From NCBI GenBank assembly GCA_964385755.1, contig CAYLPZ010000027.1:1-20762 (forward strand): 20,762 nt of DNA. Direction: 5' to 3'. The notes under the pieces were generated by a model. The model did no database searches. It saw nothing but the letters and a program-made list of their open reading frames with translations, and had not been told where the DNA came from. Numbering within the stretch: position 1 is the stretch's first letter; every line of letters starts with the position of its first letter. A program made the position numbers and the translations under genes. The stretch is from CAG-698 sp964385755 (GTDB lineage: Bacteria > Bacillota_I > Bacilli_A > ML615J-28 > CAG-698). Shown piece after piece: positions 8,628 through 16,399 of this stretch.

Positions 8628-9836
8628 TTAACTACCTCCTTCAACTATATCTTCTTCAACAGGTGGAATAATTATAGGATTGGATAAATCTAATCTAATA
8701 CATTTACCTGGTAATTTCTTGTCTGTTTCTTTTACGCGTAAATAAACAAATGTCGTTACATTAGTATCAAATGTTCTATTAATATATTCATTCCATATAA
8801 TACCATCAGTGCTATATTCAACATCTTTTACATATGATGTATATGCATCATCTGCATATAATGCCACTGTTTCACTAGATTCACCTTTTGCATAAATTGT
8901 GTTTGTATCAATAATCTCACTTTGGCTTTCCTTAGAAAAAGCTCCAAAGAAATCAAAATTATATTTTATACCACCATGAGACAAATAAGCTGAACATTCT
9001 CGATCAGTTCCTTCAAACCATAATCTAACAATTAATGTTTTAACTTTTTTATTATCTAAAGATAATAGTGGTTTACAATAACCAAACTTATTATTGCTTT
9101 CACTAGCTATGTTTTTTCCAATAACTACTTTTCCGTTCCAATAATCTTCATACGAATATTCTTTCTTTACAATATCATTATTTTCATCATAAGTATAATA
9201 ATAATAACTGCTTTCACGTTTACTTGTGTTTCCAATATCAACCTTTGGTAAACCACTTTCATCTACATATAAATAGTAATCATCATTTGGAATCCAAATA
9301 CATTTCAACTCTTCCTCAACACTATTATCAGGATTTACTACTTTTTCTAAAAAGGCAACCCTTGTTGCACCGCAAATCGCATCTGAATTTAAATTTTGAT
9401 TGAATATTGAGGCAGTGTTACCATTTTCTTTTACAAATGAAGTATCTCCTAAAAATAAATCTAAACTAAGTGATGAACGGAAATCTAATGAAAATTCAAT
9501 ATAATAACCTGATATATCTTCACCAACCTCAATAAAATCACGCGGCTCGTCATTTTTATCTAAGCTAGTAGGATAAAAGAAATTTTTACCATCACCAGAT
9601 ATATCTAATAAATCTAATCTTTGATTCTTTAAGGTTAATTTGTTTGTCCAGGTTGTTTCATCCTCTTCAGAAAATTTTATTTCAATTTTTCCACCGACAT
9701 TAACACTAACAGAATCACCAGATTTTATACCAGTATTTGTAAAGAATACAAACCAGGCAAATGTTGTGGTAACTAATAATAATAAAATACACACCAATAA
9801 TGCGATAATAATTCTTCTTCTATTTAATTTTCTCAT
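8628..9836 (-). CDS. Exported TasA/camelysin-like family protein with C-terminal extension
   Basis: A start at 9836 is preferred (MRKLNRRR, 402 aa). It lies just past the TAA of the upstream gene with AGG nearby. The ATG at 9854 would overlap that gene by 17 bp and has no Shine-Dalgarno. Arg-rich n-region, hydrophobic segment, then TTFA|WFVFF with predicted cleavage after Ala27. The mature protein shows GATRVAFLE, then CIWIPND, and the C-terminal motif VRLWFEGTDREC (Cys281). Unlike its sisters it has about 100 more residues: a beta-rich module (EYSTDGIIWNEY, FVYLRVKETD) like domains seen in surface repeat proteins, and an acidic, Pro-containing tail (PPVEEDIVEGG). The extension could be an exposed binding domain, for example at a fibre tip. 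It is the largest paralogue in the operon. Confidence 0.85.
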   Translation of the reverse strand: MRKLNRRRIIIALLVCILLLLVTTTFAWFVFFTNTGIKSGDSVSVNVGGKIEIKFSEEDETTWTNKLTLKNQRLDLLDISGDGKNFFYPTSLDKNDEPRDFIEVGEDISGYYIEFSLDFRSSLSLDLFLGDTSFVKENGNTASIFNQNLNSDAICGATRVAFLEKVVNPDNSVEEELKCIWIPNDDYYLYVDESGLPKVDIGNTSKRESSYYYYTYDENNDIVKKEYSYEDYWNGKVVIGKNIASESNNKFGYCKPLLSLDNKKVKTLIVRLWFEGTDRECSAYLSHGGIKYNFDFFGAFSKESQSEIIDTNTIYAKGESSETVALYADDAYTSYVKDVEYSTDGIIWNEYINRTFDTNVTTFVYLRVKETDKKLPGKCIRLDLSNPIIIPPVEEDIVEGGS

Positions 9837-9837
9837 A

Positions 9838-10797
9838 TTACCTATTTCCCTCATTTTCTAGTTTAATTGAAAAAATTAAATCAAAATTAATTTTTCCCCC
9901 CGCAAGTGGAATCTTTGTTTCTCTATCATATCCGTCAATCCATGAAACCATTCTAAACTCTGATTCGCCTGCGCTAATATAAGTAATAGGCACCTCATTA
10001 TCACTTAAATCACCCCAAACGACATTAATAGATTTGTTATTTATCGTTAGTGATGTATTTCCGTTTAATTGATTATTAGTTAAAATTATTGTATTATCAC
10101 TATATTTACCATTTTCTAAAAACATAAATGATTCTTCAACTGTTCCAGTAGGATTAAGTTTATAACCTTCACTATCTAAGGATAATTCAATACTAGTATT
10201 AGGAATCCAAATAAAACAAGGTTCATATTCATCAGTAGAAGAATTTAATTTATAGATTGCAACCCTTACGGCGCCAGCAATGTAATCTTTTGAAAAATTA
10301 CCATATACTGAAGAAATCTCTTCTACCGATAAAGGCGAAACATTACTATTTTTATTTAAGTATAAATAACTGTTCTCAGTAGATTTCAATGTAAAATCTA
10401 AAGTAAAAACATAATCATCTAGATTAGAAGTTATTTTTCTTAAATTAGATGCAACCGCATCATTTGAATCATATCCTTCATTTTCTTTGTTGTTTGAATC
10501 TAATCCTGTTTTAGTAAAGGTATAAAATGATAGTGAATTTCCATCTAAACTTGCACTTACTTCTTTATAAGTGAAATCTTGATTGATTGCAAATTCTTTT
10601 GATCCAGTAGTATATTCATCATTTTCACTAACTTTAATTTGTAAATTCTTACTATCTATAGTATCAATTTCTATTAATGATGATGAAAAACTATCTCCGT
10701 CATAAAACCAGGCAAAAGATGTTCCAATTAAAGCAAAAACAGCTGTTATGATGAATATCAAGTGAATTGTCATCTTATTTACTTTTTTTCTTTTCAT
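9838..10797 (-). CDS. Exported TasA/camelysin-like family protein with SipW-type signal peptide
   Basis: The 319-aa protein starts at 10797, with AAAGGAG 8 nt upstream. A basic n-region (MKRKKVNK) and hydrophobic core end in GTSFA|WFYDGDS, with predicted cleavage after Ala29. The mature domain shares AVRVAIYK and CFIWIPNT with the 402-aa protein encoded next. It ends with the family motif in the variant MVSWIDGYDRET, followed by LAGGKINFDLIFSI; here the conserved Cys is Thr. Only one Cys is in the mature part, so the disulfide suggested for paralogues cannot form in the same way. It is the first of four exported-protein genes lying between the DUF2357-like gene and the second signal peptidase. 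It is probably a subunit of the same surface assembly. Confidence 0.85.
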   Translation of the reverse strand: MKRKKVNKMTIHLIFIITAVFALIGTSFAWFYDGDSFSSSLIEIDTIDSKNLQIKVSENDEYTTGSKEFAINQDFTYKEVSASLDGNSLSFYTFTKTGLDSNNKENEGYDSNDAVASNLRKITSNLDDYVFTLDFTLKSTENSYLYLNKNSNVSPLSVEEISSVYGNFSKDYIAGAVRVAIYKLNSSTDEYEPCFIWIPNTSIELSLDSEGYKLNPTGTVEESFMFLENGKYSDNTIILTNNQLNGNTSLTINNKSINVVWGDLSDNEVPITYISAGESEFRMVSWIDGYDRETKIPLAGGKINFDLIFSIKLENEGNR

Positions 10798-10836
10798 CTT
10801 TCTTCTCCTTTCTGGTTTTATTTATTAATAAGCTAT

Positions 10837-12252
10837 TTAATTAACTTTTAATTTGTTAACTTTTTTATAAAATGCTTCAACTGTTATATCAACTTTTTCT
10901 TTCTTTTTAGCTTTTAAAATATTATTTATTGCCATCTCTAAGAATTTTTCATATTTAACTTTTGCTTCATCACTATAATTACGATTTTTAGCGTACGATT
11001 TAACTTTTTCCACTGAATCATTTTGATATGATGCAAAAATTCTCTTTTGTTTATTTTCTTCTTTTAATAAACGTTTCTTTTCTGCTTCTTTTATTCTATT
11101 AAAATATTCAGTTGTCCTATCTTTTTCATTTTTAATTGCTCTTGAAATGATTTCGTTAACAGTATTTTTGGTTCTTTTTGTTTTCTTGCTCGATATTTCA
11201 ACTATATCTAAAAAAGTTTTTTTAATATCATCAGTTGATAAATCAAGATCATTAATTATTCTTTTAATCTCATTTGAAGCATATTGGTTTTTCTTTTCTT
11301 TTTCTATTGTAGAATTATATTCTAGGGATTCTATATTTCCTGTGTGCTTCTTTAACAAAACATATAGTTCAGAAGATATGATATCAAAATCCTCTTTAGC
11401 AACACTGCTTACTTCATTAGTACAATTAACACTCTTAATTTCTACACCTTGATGATCATAAGTTTGTATAAAAGCCCATAAGCTTACACATGCTTGATAA
11501 TCGACATTCTTTAAAAGTTTATTTGTCATTTGTAATGGTGAACGAACAGGTGCTGTTCCTTCCATACTTCTAAAAAACTGTGATGCTTGGAAATCATAGA
11601 TTATTTGTCTAATTCGATTTATTCTTTGTATTGTTGTCATCTTATTAACGTTTGCAGAAATGAGCTTATCAATATCATTAATTCCCGCATTTCTTCTATT
11701 AGATGAATCAACCTCAATCTTTACATGGAAATTATCATCACCAATAGAAACTCTATTTTCATATGAAATTCCATATTCATTAACACCACTAGCATTTAAA
11801 ATAACCTCTAAACGCTTATTAATAAAGTATGTTAAATTTATTAATAGTGTATGAATAAACCTATTTTCGTAGGTATCAATACTTTCTTCCTTGAAAGAAT
11901 TTAAAATCTTCTTAGGAGTGACATATCCATTGCTTACACTTTGAATATAATTAGTATGTTGAGATAAATGCTTAATTGATTCATTATCAATATTTCTAGC
12001 TAGTTCAATCGGAATAATTTCTTCTTCTCTTTTAATAAATCTTCCTGGATTTCTAACAACATTATCTAAGGGGATAATGCATGACTCTATCTTTTCAACC
12101 CAAGTTGTGTCAATAACTGCTTCAGCATAATTATTCACAACAGTAGAAGTTTTCTTACCTGATTGGATGGTATTATAGAACTTTTTCATCTCGTTACCAT
12201 TATTAATCACAAAGTTATCGTGTTTAAATAATTCATACAAATCATTTCCCAT
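10837..12252 (-). CDS. DUF2357-like partner of McrB-type ATPase, with coiled-coil C-terminus
   Basis: A start at 12252 is preferred (MGNDLYEL, 471 aa; AGAGGTGG about 6 nt upstream); an ATG three codons earlier is possible. There is no signal peptide or membrane segment, so it is cytoplasmic. The block DTYENRFIHTLL (about 126-137) and the later SPLQMTNKLL...Y...LWAFI (about 238-262) resemble DUF2357/McrC-associated proteins encoded beside McrB-like ATPases. The last ~100 residues are strongly basic and helical, with a likely coiled coil at 375-415 (EKDRTTEYFNRIKEAEKKRL). I see no PD-(D/E)xK nuclease motif, though divergent cores are hard to exclude by eye. It lies directly after the AAA+ gene, so the two products probably form a complex. 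A cytoplasmic adaptor or assembly factor is inferred. The family assignment is moderate; the coding status is certain. Confidence 0.7.
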   Translation of the reverse strand: MGNDLYELFKHDNFVINNGNEMKKFYNTIQSGKKTSTVVNNYAEAVIDTTWVEKIESCIIPLDNVVRNPGRFIKREEEIIPIELARNIDNESIKHLSQHTNYIQSVSNGYVTPKKILNSFKEESIDTYENRFIHTLLINLTYFINKRLEVILNASGVNEYGISYENRVSIGDDNFHVKIEVDSSNRRNAGINDIDKLISANVNKMTTIQRINRIRQIIYDFQASQFFRSMEGTAPVRSPLQMTNKLLKNVDYQACVSLWAFIQTYDHQGVEIKSVNCTNEVSSVAKEDFDIISSELYVLLKKHTGNIESLEYNSTIEKEKKNQYASNEIKRIINDLDLSTDDIKKTFLDIVEISSKKTKRTKNTVNEIISRAIKNEKDRTTEYFNRIKEAEKKRLLKEENKQKRIFASYQNDSVEKVKSYAKNRNYSDEAKVKYEKFLEMAINNILKAKKKEKVDITVEAFYKKVNKLKVN

Positions 12253-12286
12253 AATTACCACCTCTTTTTCTACATAAAATTAAATA

Positions 12287-13792
12287 TTAAACTAATTTCT
12301 TTAATCTTAATAAATATTCTTTTGATTCCATCATTTGATCTTTGCCAAATAATTCACTTAATTTATCAATTAATCCATCAATTTCATCACGAATAAATGT
12401 AATATTTAATGCTTCAAATTTTCTAAAGATTTTATTTGCAAGTACATAGTCAAGACCATCTAATTCAGTTCCACCACAAGCAACATATACTGGAACAAAA
12501 TCTCTTAACTGTTTTACAATACGATTACCAAATGCTAAACGGAAATGTTGAATTACATAATCATCTAATTGTTCTATTTTTTCAAGTGATTCTTTGCTTA
12601 CTCCGTTTACAAGTTTTGCATCTTCAAATAAACTTTCTAAATGACTCGAACTTAAATTTAGGTTCTCAGTGTATTGTGCTTCAAACTTCTTACCCTTAGA
12701 GTTAATATTAATAGGAATTGCTCTATCATATACTTTATCAGAAATCGCAAATGTTGAGTCATCATTATTTGCTGTTCCTACATACCACATATTTTCTGGT
12801 AATTTAAATCTACCACCAGTTATATGTTTAGGATCATTATCCCAACCACTTGGTACTAGGTCAATTATCCATTCTTCTCTTGAAGGCATTTCAAGAATTG
12901 ATAACATTTCCGCAAAATAATATTCAACTCTTGCAATATTCATTTCATCTAAAATTGTAAGATATACTTTATCTGTGTATGATGCTTCATACATTTTCTT
13001 TAACACTTCTGTCTCATTAAAACGTTTTGTAAATTCATTAAAATATCCAAACAATTCTGAACGATCACGCCAAGAAGGCTGAACAGAAGCAATTTGTGAT
13101 TCATTACTAATAAATTTACCAAATGCATAAGGTAATGATGTTTTACCAGTACCAGATATACCTTGTAAAATAATCAAACGAGTAGATGATAATGCGGAAA
13201 TAAATAAACGAATAGTACGAATTTCATAGTATAATCCCATTCTTGAACAAGCAAAGTTTCTAAACATATCACATAACTCAGAAAGAGTAATGTTCTTATT
13301 AAAGTTTTCAGCAGAAGGATCATAATCTCTAAATAGATTATCGATTTCAGTTAACTTATAGAAACGAGAGTCACTAGAACTAACATAATTATCTTCTTCA
13401 GTATTACTATTTAATGCTCCTCCAGCAATCTTAAGTTGTAAGATTTTATCTTTCTCTTTGCTCAATTTAATTACTTCAGCATTTAATTTACCAACTTCAC
13501 TAATTAAGGCATCTTGATTAATGGTATTTCTATAAAGTTTTATCTTTTTTCTAATCAATAAATAAATTAGAAATCCGATACCACCCAAAAATGCAATCAA
13601 TACGATGAAAACAAGAATAACTAAGCACCATGCAAAGAAGTCGAAACTACCTTTATATTGATTAATAATTTCTACATATTTAGGGAAATTAAAAACATCT
13701 ACTATTCCCCCAAAAAAGTTTGAAATAATTCTCCAAAATCCCATAAAAAATTGTTCTAAAATTTCAAACAGGAATTTACCAAAATCTTCCAT
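12287..13792 (-). CDS. Membrane-anchored McrB-type AAA+ ATPase
   Basis: The 501-aa protein starts at 13792, with AAAGGAGG 8 nt upstream. The N-terminal part has an amphipathic stretch (about 15-35) and a strong transmembrane region (about 51-80), then a likely coiled coil (about 90-122). The AAA+ domain (about 185-460) carries Walker A G211-I-S-G-T-G-K217-T-S, Walker B YLTILD282-E283, sensor-1-like GTAN342, and DKVYDR357 as probable arginine finger. The strings WRDRSELFGY and LDEMNIARVEYYF are typical of the McrB/MoxR-like (AAA_5) clade. All key NTPase residues are present, so it should be active in the cytoplasm under the membrane. McrB proteins normally have an N-terminal DNA-binding domain; here membrane helices replace it. 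Its setting between signal peptidase, DUF2357-like and exported subunits suggests a motor or assembly role rather than restriction. Confidence 0.88.
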   Translation of the reverse strand: MEDFGKFLFEILEQFFMGFWRIISNFFGGIVDVFNFPKYVEIINQYKGSFDFFAWCLVILVFIVLIAFLGGIGFLIYLLIRKKIKLYRNTINQDALISEVGKLNAEVIKLSKEKDKILQLKIAGGALNSNTEEDNYVSSSDSRFYKLTEIDNLFRDYDPSAENFNKNITLSELCDMFRNFACSRMGLYYEIRTIRLFISALSSTRLIILQGISGTGKTSLPYAFGKFISNESQIASVQPSWRDRSELFGYFNEFTKRFNETEVLKKMYEASYTDKVYLTILDEMNIARVEYYFAEMLSILEMPSREEWIIDLVPSGWDNDPKHITGGRFKLPENMWYVGTANNDDSTFAISDKVYDRAIPININSKGKKFEAQYTENLNLSSSHLESLFEDAKLVNGVSKESLEKIEQLDDYVIQHFRLAFGNRIVKQLRDFVPVYVACGGTELDGLDYVLANKIFRKFEALNITFIRDEIDGLIDKLSELFGKDQMMESKEYLLRLKKLV

Positions 13793-13806
13793 TTACTTTT
13801 CCTCCT

Positions 13807-14493
13807 TTACTTTTGCTCACTTTCATTTGCCTTTTTTTCATCATTTTCCTTTTGTTCTAACTTTTGTCTTTCAAGATATTCTTGAATAATAGCATTCTTA
13901 ACATCATCACTTGTGGAATCTTTAACATTTTCAATTAATTCTTCTTTTTTATTTGCAACAATGATAGAAATTAATCTATAGATTTCATAAATAATAAAAA
14001 TCATTAATGGTGTGAAAATGAATATAAAGAATCCTGCTGTAGTTTTTAGGAAATCTATAACTGATCCAACCGCTGGAAGTCTCATTTTATAAACGCCAAT
14101 GATATCGTCTCTGCTTCTGTAGCCATCATCAATTGCATCTACATTATCACCTTTTGTTTCATAGAATGTTTCTCCATCAATTTCAACAATTTTGTTTATT
14201 CTATGAGTATCAACAATTTTTACACCGTCAATTACAATATAAAATGAAATTATGTCATCTTCTTTTAATTTTTCGTAATCTTCATCTTTAATTAGTTTAA
14301 TAAGAATCATATCTCCCTGGTTAATTGTTCCTTGCATTGAATCGGTTTGAACTGTCATTGAAGTATAACCAAAAACATCAGAAATACCATCCTTTCGATT
14401 AAATGAAGAAATAGCTATAAAGACGCTTATAACAAAAACTATACCTACTACAACATATAGAACAATATTTAAAACTTTCTTTGCTTTGGTCAT
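13807..14493 (-). CDS. sipW: SipW-like (ER-type) signal peptidase I
   Basis: The 228-aa protein starts at 14493, with AAGGAG upstream. N-terminal membrane helix (about 8-30), then TDSMQGT (Ser52), VDTHRI (His97) and ETKGDNVD (Asp116), the Ser-His-Asp set of SipW-class signal peptidases. A C-terminal membrane region (about 150-180) is followed by a charged Lys/Glu/Gln-rich cytoplasmic tail of about 48 residues, longer than in the second copy. It lies directly downstream of the 329-aa exported protein, its most likely substrate, and directly upstream of the AAA+ gene. The long tail could contact the ATPase or DUF2357-like protein, but that is speculation. SipW-type enzymes in Bacillus process TasA and TapA. 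Confidence 0.9.
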   Translation of the reverse strand: MTKAKKVLNIVLYVVVGIVFVISVFIAISSFNRKDGISDVFGYTSMTVQTDSMQGTINQGDMILIKLIKDEDYEKLKEDDIISFYIVIDGVKIVDTHRINKIVEIDGETFYETKGDNVDAIDDGYRSRDDIIGVYKMRLPAVGSVIDFLKTTAGFFIFIFTPLMIFIIYEIYRLISIIVANKKEELIENVKDSTSDDVKNAIIQEYLERQKLEQKENDEKKANESEQK

Positions 14494-14520
14494 ATCTTTT
14501 TCTCCTTTTTATAATGGGAG

Positions 14521-14548
14521 TTAGAGGAAGTATAATAACTTCCCCTAA
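14521..14548 (-). other. Intercistronic hairpin after the first exported-subunit gene
   Basis: Plus-strand positions 14521-14531 and 14538-14548 form an 11-bp stem around a 6-nt loop. The minus-strand RNA has full pairing with one G-U wobble; the plus-strand RNA has an A-C mismatch, so the minus transcript is favoured. No T run follows, and the next gene's ribosome site lies about 20 nt downstream. It fits a stabilising or processing hairpin that would keep the subunit mRNA more abundant than downstream genes. Confidence 0.5.
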
Positions 14549-14583
14549 ATCACTATTTAATTTTTAAATTTTTTTTATTAAAT

Positions 14584-15573
14584 CTATTCGTTAACTTGTT
14601 GAGTAGGTTGAACATAAGGATTTTTCTTTGTTAATGCGATTAATGTGCTAAACTCTGTACCAGCAACATCGTTTAAGCAGTCAACATCTTGTCCTTCAAT
14701 CCAAATATAAACACTAACTTTATTAACGCCTGCTTTTAGATTTAAAACAGGAGTTGGTTGTTTGTCTGTTGATGTTAATTGGTTATCTGTATATGTAGTT
14801 ACTACTTCTAATGCATCTGGTGTATCACCTGTAGGATAAATTGGGAATGAAGTTCCTGATTCTTGTTTAATACCAAAGTATTTTAAAGCACCGTTTTCTA
14901 GTTGAGTACTACCACCTACATTTGCAGAAGAGATATGTGCTTCATGATTAGGTTCCCATATTACCATTGTATTTTCAGCATCTCTAAAAGTACCTAATTT
15001 ATTATTTTCTCCACTATAAGTAGTGCTTCCTTGATTAATAAATCCTACTCTTGTAGATAAGTTGATATTTTTTCCATTTGTTGGTTTATTATCTACTGCA
15101 GAAGTATCCTTTAAATATAATGATAGGTTACTATCTAGTTTTACATAGAAATCAAAGCAAATATAATTTCCAGTATCTGGTGCAGCTGAAGAAGTAATTT
15201 CACCATTATTTTGTAAATTAGCTACAAAGAAATTTGGTCTAAAGTCAGTTTTTCCTTCAACTGCAGTTAATTGATTTACTGTAGACACTGGTGAAATAGA
15301 ATTAGGTTTTTTATTATACTCATAACCAACACCTGTTGGCATTTCACCAATCACTAAATGGCTCTTCCAAGTTCCTTGTTGTCCTGTCCATGAAACTAAA
15401 ACACCATCTGCTGCACTTACACCTACATCAATTTGATCCATTGTTGCATCATCACCACTTGTAAACCATGCATAAGTTACACTAGTTACTGATAAAATTC
15501 CCACTAATAACATTAATAGCACTGGAAAGATTGCTGCTAAAGTTTTTTTGCTTCTAAAATTACTTTTTTTCAT
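14584..15573 (-). CDS. Exported TasA/camelysin-like subunit with SipW-type signal peptide (probable major subunit)
   Basis: The 329-aa protein starts at 15573, with AGAGGAG upstream. The n-region is rich in Lys/Arg; the hydrophobic core (about 14-30) ends SVTYA|WFTSGDD, with cleavage predicted after Ala35. This matches the TasA/CalY precursor style. The mature part is beta-rich and richer in Gly, Thr and Ser than its sisters. It has STRVGFINQ and MVIWEPNHE (equivalents of TRVAF and IWIPN) and the C-terminal motif VYIWIEGQDVDC (Cys299). A tail (PYVQPTQQVNE) follows. The gene is followed by its own signal peptidase and an 11-bp hairpin, and spaced 65-90 bp from both neighbours, as is common for major subunit genes. 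This points to the main building block of an extracellular fibre, by inference. There is no sortase signal. Confidence 0.85.
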   Translation of the reverse strand: MKKSNFRSKKTLAAIFPVLLMLLVGILSVTSVTYAWFTSGDDATMDQIDVGVSAADGVLVSWTGQQGTWKSHLVIGEMPTGVGYEYNKKPNSISPVSTVNQLTAVEGKTDFRPNFFVANLQNNGEITSSAAPDTGNYICFDFYVKLDSNLSLYLKDTSAVDNKPTNGKNINLSTRVGFINQGSTTYSGENNKLGTFRDAENTMVIWEPNHEAHISSANVGGSTQLENGALKYFGIKQESGTSFPIYPTGDTPDALEVVTTYTDNQLTSTDKQPTPVLNLKAGVNKVSVYIWIEGQDVDCLNDVAGTEFSTLIALTKKNPYVQPTQQVNE

Positions 15574-15638
15574 TTTTTTCTCCTCTCAATTAGTAATAAT
15601 TTTTTTAGCTTTTTTAGATTTGTTTAAAAGATTGATGG

Positions 15639-16385
15639 CTAATTTTGATCATCAATAACAGAGAAATTAATTGTAAATTTAATTGCTCCGCCTAGAATGT
15701 CATCTACGCATTCTGGATCATAACCTTCTAACCAAATTACTATTGTATATTTTATTAATGACTTAGGTTCAAATCCTACTATTTTGTCACTGAATACTAT
15801 TGATTCAGAAGCAAAGTTCTGAACTTGCTCAGGAACATGTTCAGGTTCTCCATCGCTAGTTCGAGGTTTGGCGTAGATATTTGTCTCATCGTCCTTAATA
15901 ACCATAATTCTTGTAGCCTCAACTGCATTCATGTAATTTGTGACTACTTTCATTTCGCTTAATACATCTACTTTAATATCTCCAGTATTAACTAAATAGA
16001 ATGTATGTGCAAAATAATTCTCACCATTATGTGATCCATCAGTATTACATATCTCATCTAAGTCTTCTTTTAACCATTCATAAGTGATATTGTCACAATT
16101 ATAAAGTCCTTCCGCATTTAAATGAGTTGTTGTATTTTTTAAATCTCGAGTCTCTGATAATGCTATTTTTCCTTCTTTTTGATTAATTATTACTGATAAA
16201 CCACCTTTAGTGTTGATTAATGAACCAACTCCAAAGGAAACAAGTAGTAGAAGAAAAATAATAGTAAGTATTATTGATATAGATTTAATTAATACATTAC
16301 GATGATATATTTTTCTTGCTTGACTTCCTATTATTGCTTTATCAATAAGAATTTGTTCAACTTTATTACTCTCAGTTGATTTCAT
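15639..16385 (-). CDS. Membrane-anchored member of the W-x-EG-x-D-x-x-C exported protein family
   Basis: A start at 16385 is preferred (AGGAAAG just upstream, MKSTESNK, 248 aa); the ATG at 16397 overlaps that site. About 32 charged cytoplasmic residues precede a single strong membrane helix (about 33-56). No AWF-type cleavage site follows, so it is likely a signal anchor that stays in the membrane. The outer domain has YFAHTFYLVNTGD, then EATRIMVIKD, and ends with the clearest copy of the family motif: IVIWLEGYDPECVDD, followed by ILGGAIKF. Very similar motif strings occur, as I recall, in uncharacterised proteins of Clostridia. As the only apparently uncleaved member it could be the membrane base of the assembly. 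It lies between the HD-GYP/EAL gene and the probable major subunit. Confidence 0.8.
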   Translation of the reverse strand: MKSTESNKVEQILIDKAIIGSQARKIYHRNVLIKSISIILTIIFLLLLVSFGVGSLINTKGGLSVIINQKEGKIALSETRDLKNTTTHLNAEGLYNCDNITYEWLKEDLDEICNTDGSHNGENYFAHTFYLVNTGDIKVDVLSEMKVVTNYMNAVEATRIMVIKDDETNIYAKPRTSDGEPEHVPEQVQNFASESIVFSDKIVGFEPKSLIKYTIVIWLEGYDPECVDDILGGAIKFTINFSVIDDQN

Positions 16386-16399
16386 TTCTTTCCTCATAA

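Noticed and set aside
9640..9861. Plus-strand ORF of 73 codons antisense to an exported-protein gene
   Set aside because: It is the reverse shadow of well-supported minus-strand coding sequence, with no ribosome site or family features.
11147..11452. Plus-strand ORF of 101 codons inside the DUF2357-like gene
   Set aside because: Antisense shadow. Its hydrophobic appearance comes from reading Lys/Glu/Asn-rich codons backwards.
11660..11854. Plus-strand 64-codon ORF within the DUF2357-like gene
   Set aside because: Antisense shadow with no supporting signal.
12436..12920. Two overlapping plus-strand ORFs within the AAA+ gene
   Set aside because: Both are antisense to conserved ATPase coding sequence and overlap each other in different frames.
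10837..13792. McrBC-type restriction system (McrB-like ATPase plus partner)
   Set aside because: The ATPase has transmembrane helices in place of a DNA-binding domain, the partner shows no nuclease motif, and both lie inside an export/fibre operon. A defence role is not supported, though not strictly excluded.
14521..14548. Rho-independent terminator after the 329-aa subunit gene
   Set aside because: The hairpin lacks a following T run on the transcribed strand and the next gene's ribosome site is close, so it is listed as a stabilising or processing hairpin.
7040..15573. Type IV pilins or sortase-dependent pili
   Set aside because: No GFxxxE prepilin motif, no LPxTG signals and no sortase. 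The signal peptide endings and Ser-His signal peptidases point to a SipW/TasA-type route.
15631..15656. Terminator-like inverted repeat (ATTGATG/CATCAAT) at the end of the anchored family protein
   Set aside because: The stem is only 7 bp and AT-rich, the loop is 13 bases including coding sequence, and the T run is four bases. Too weak to call.
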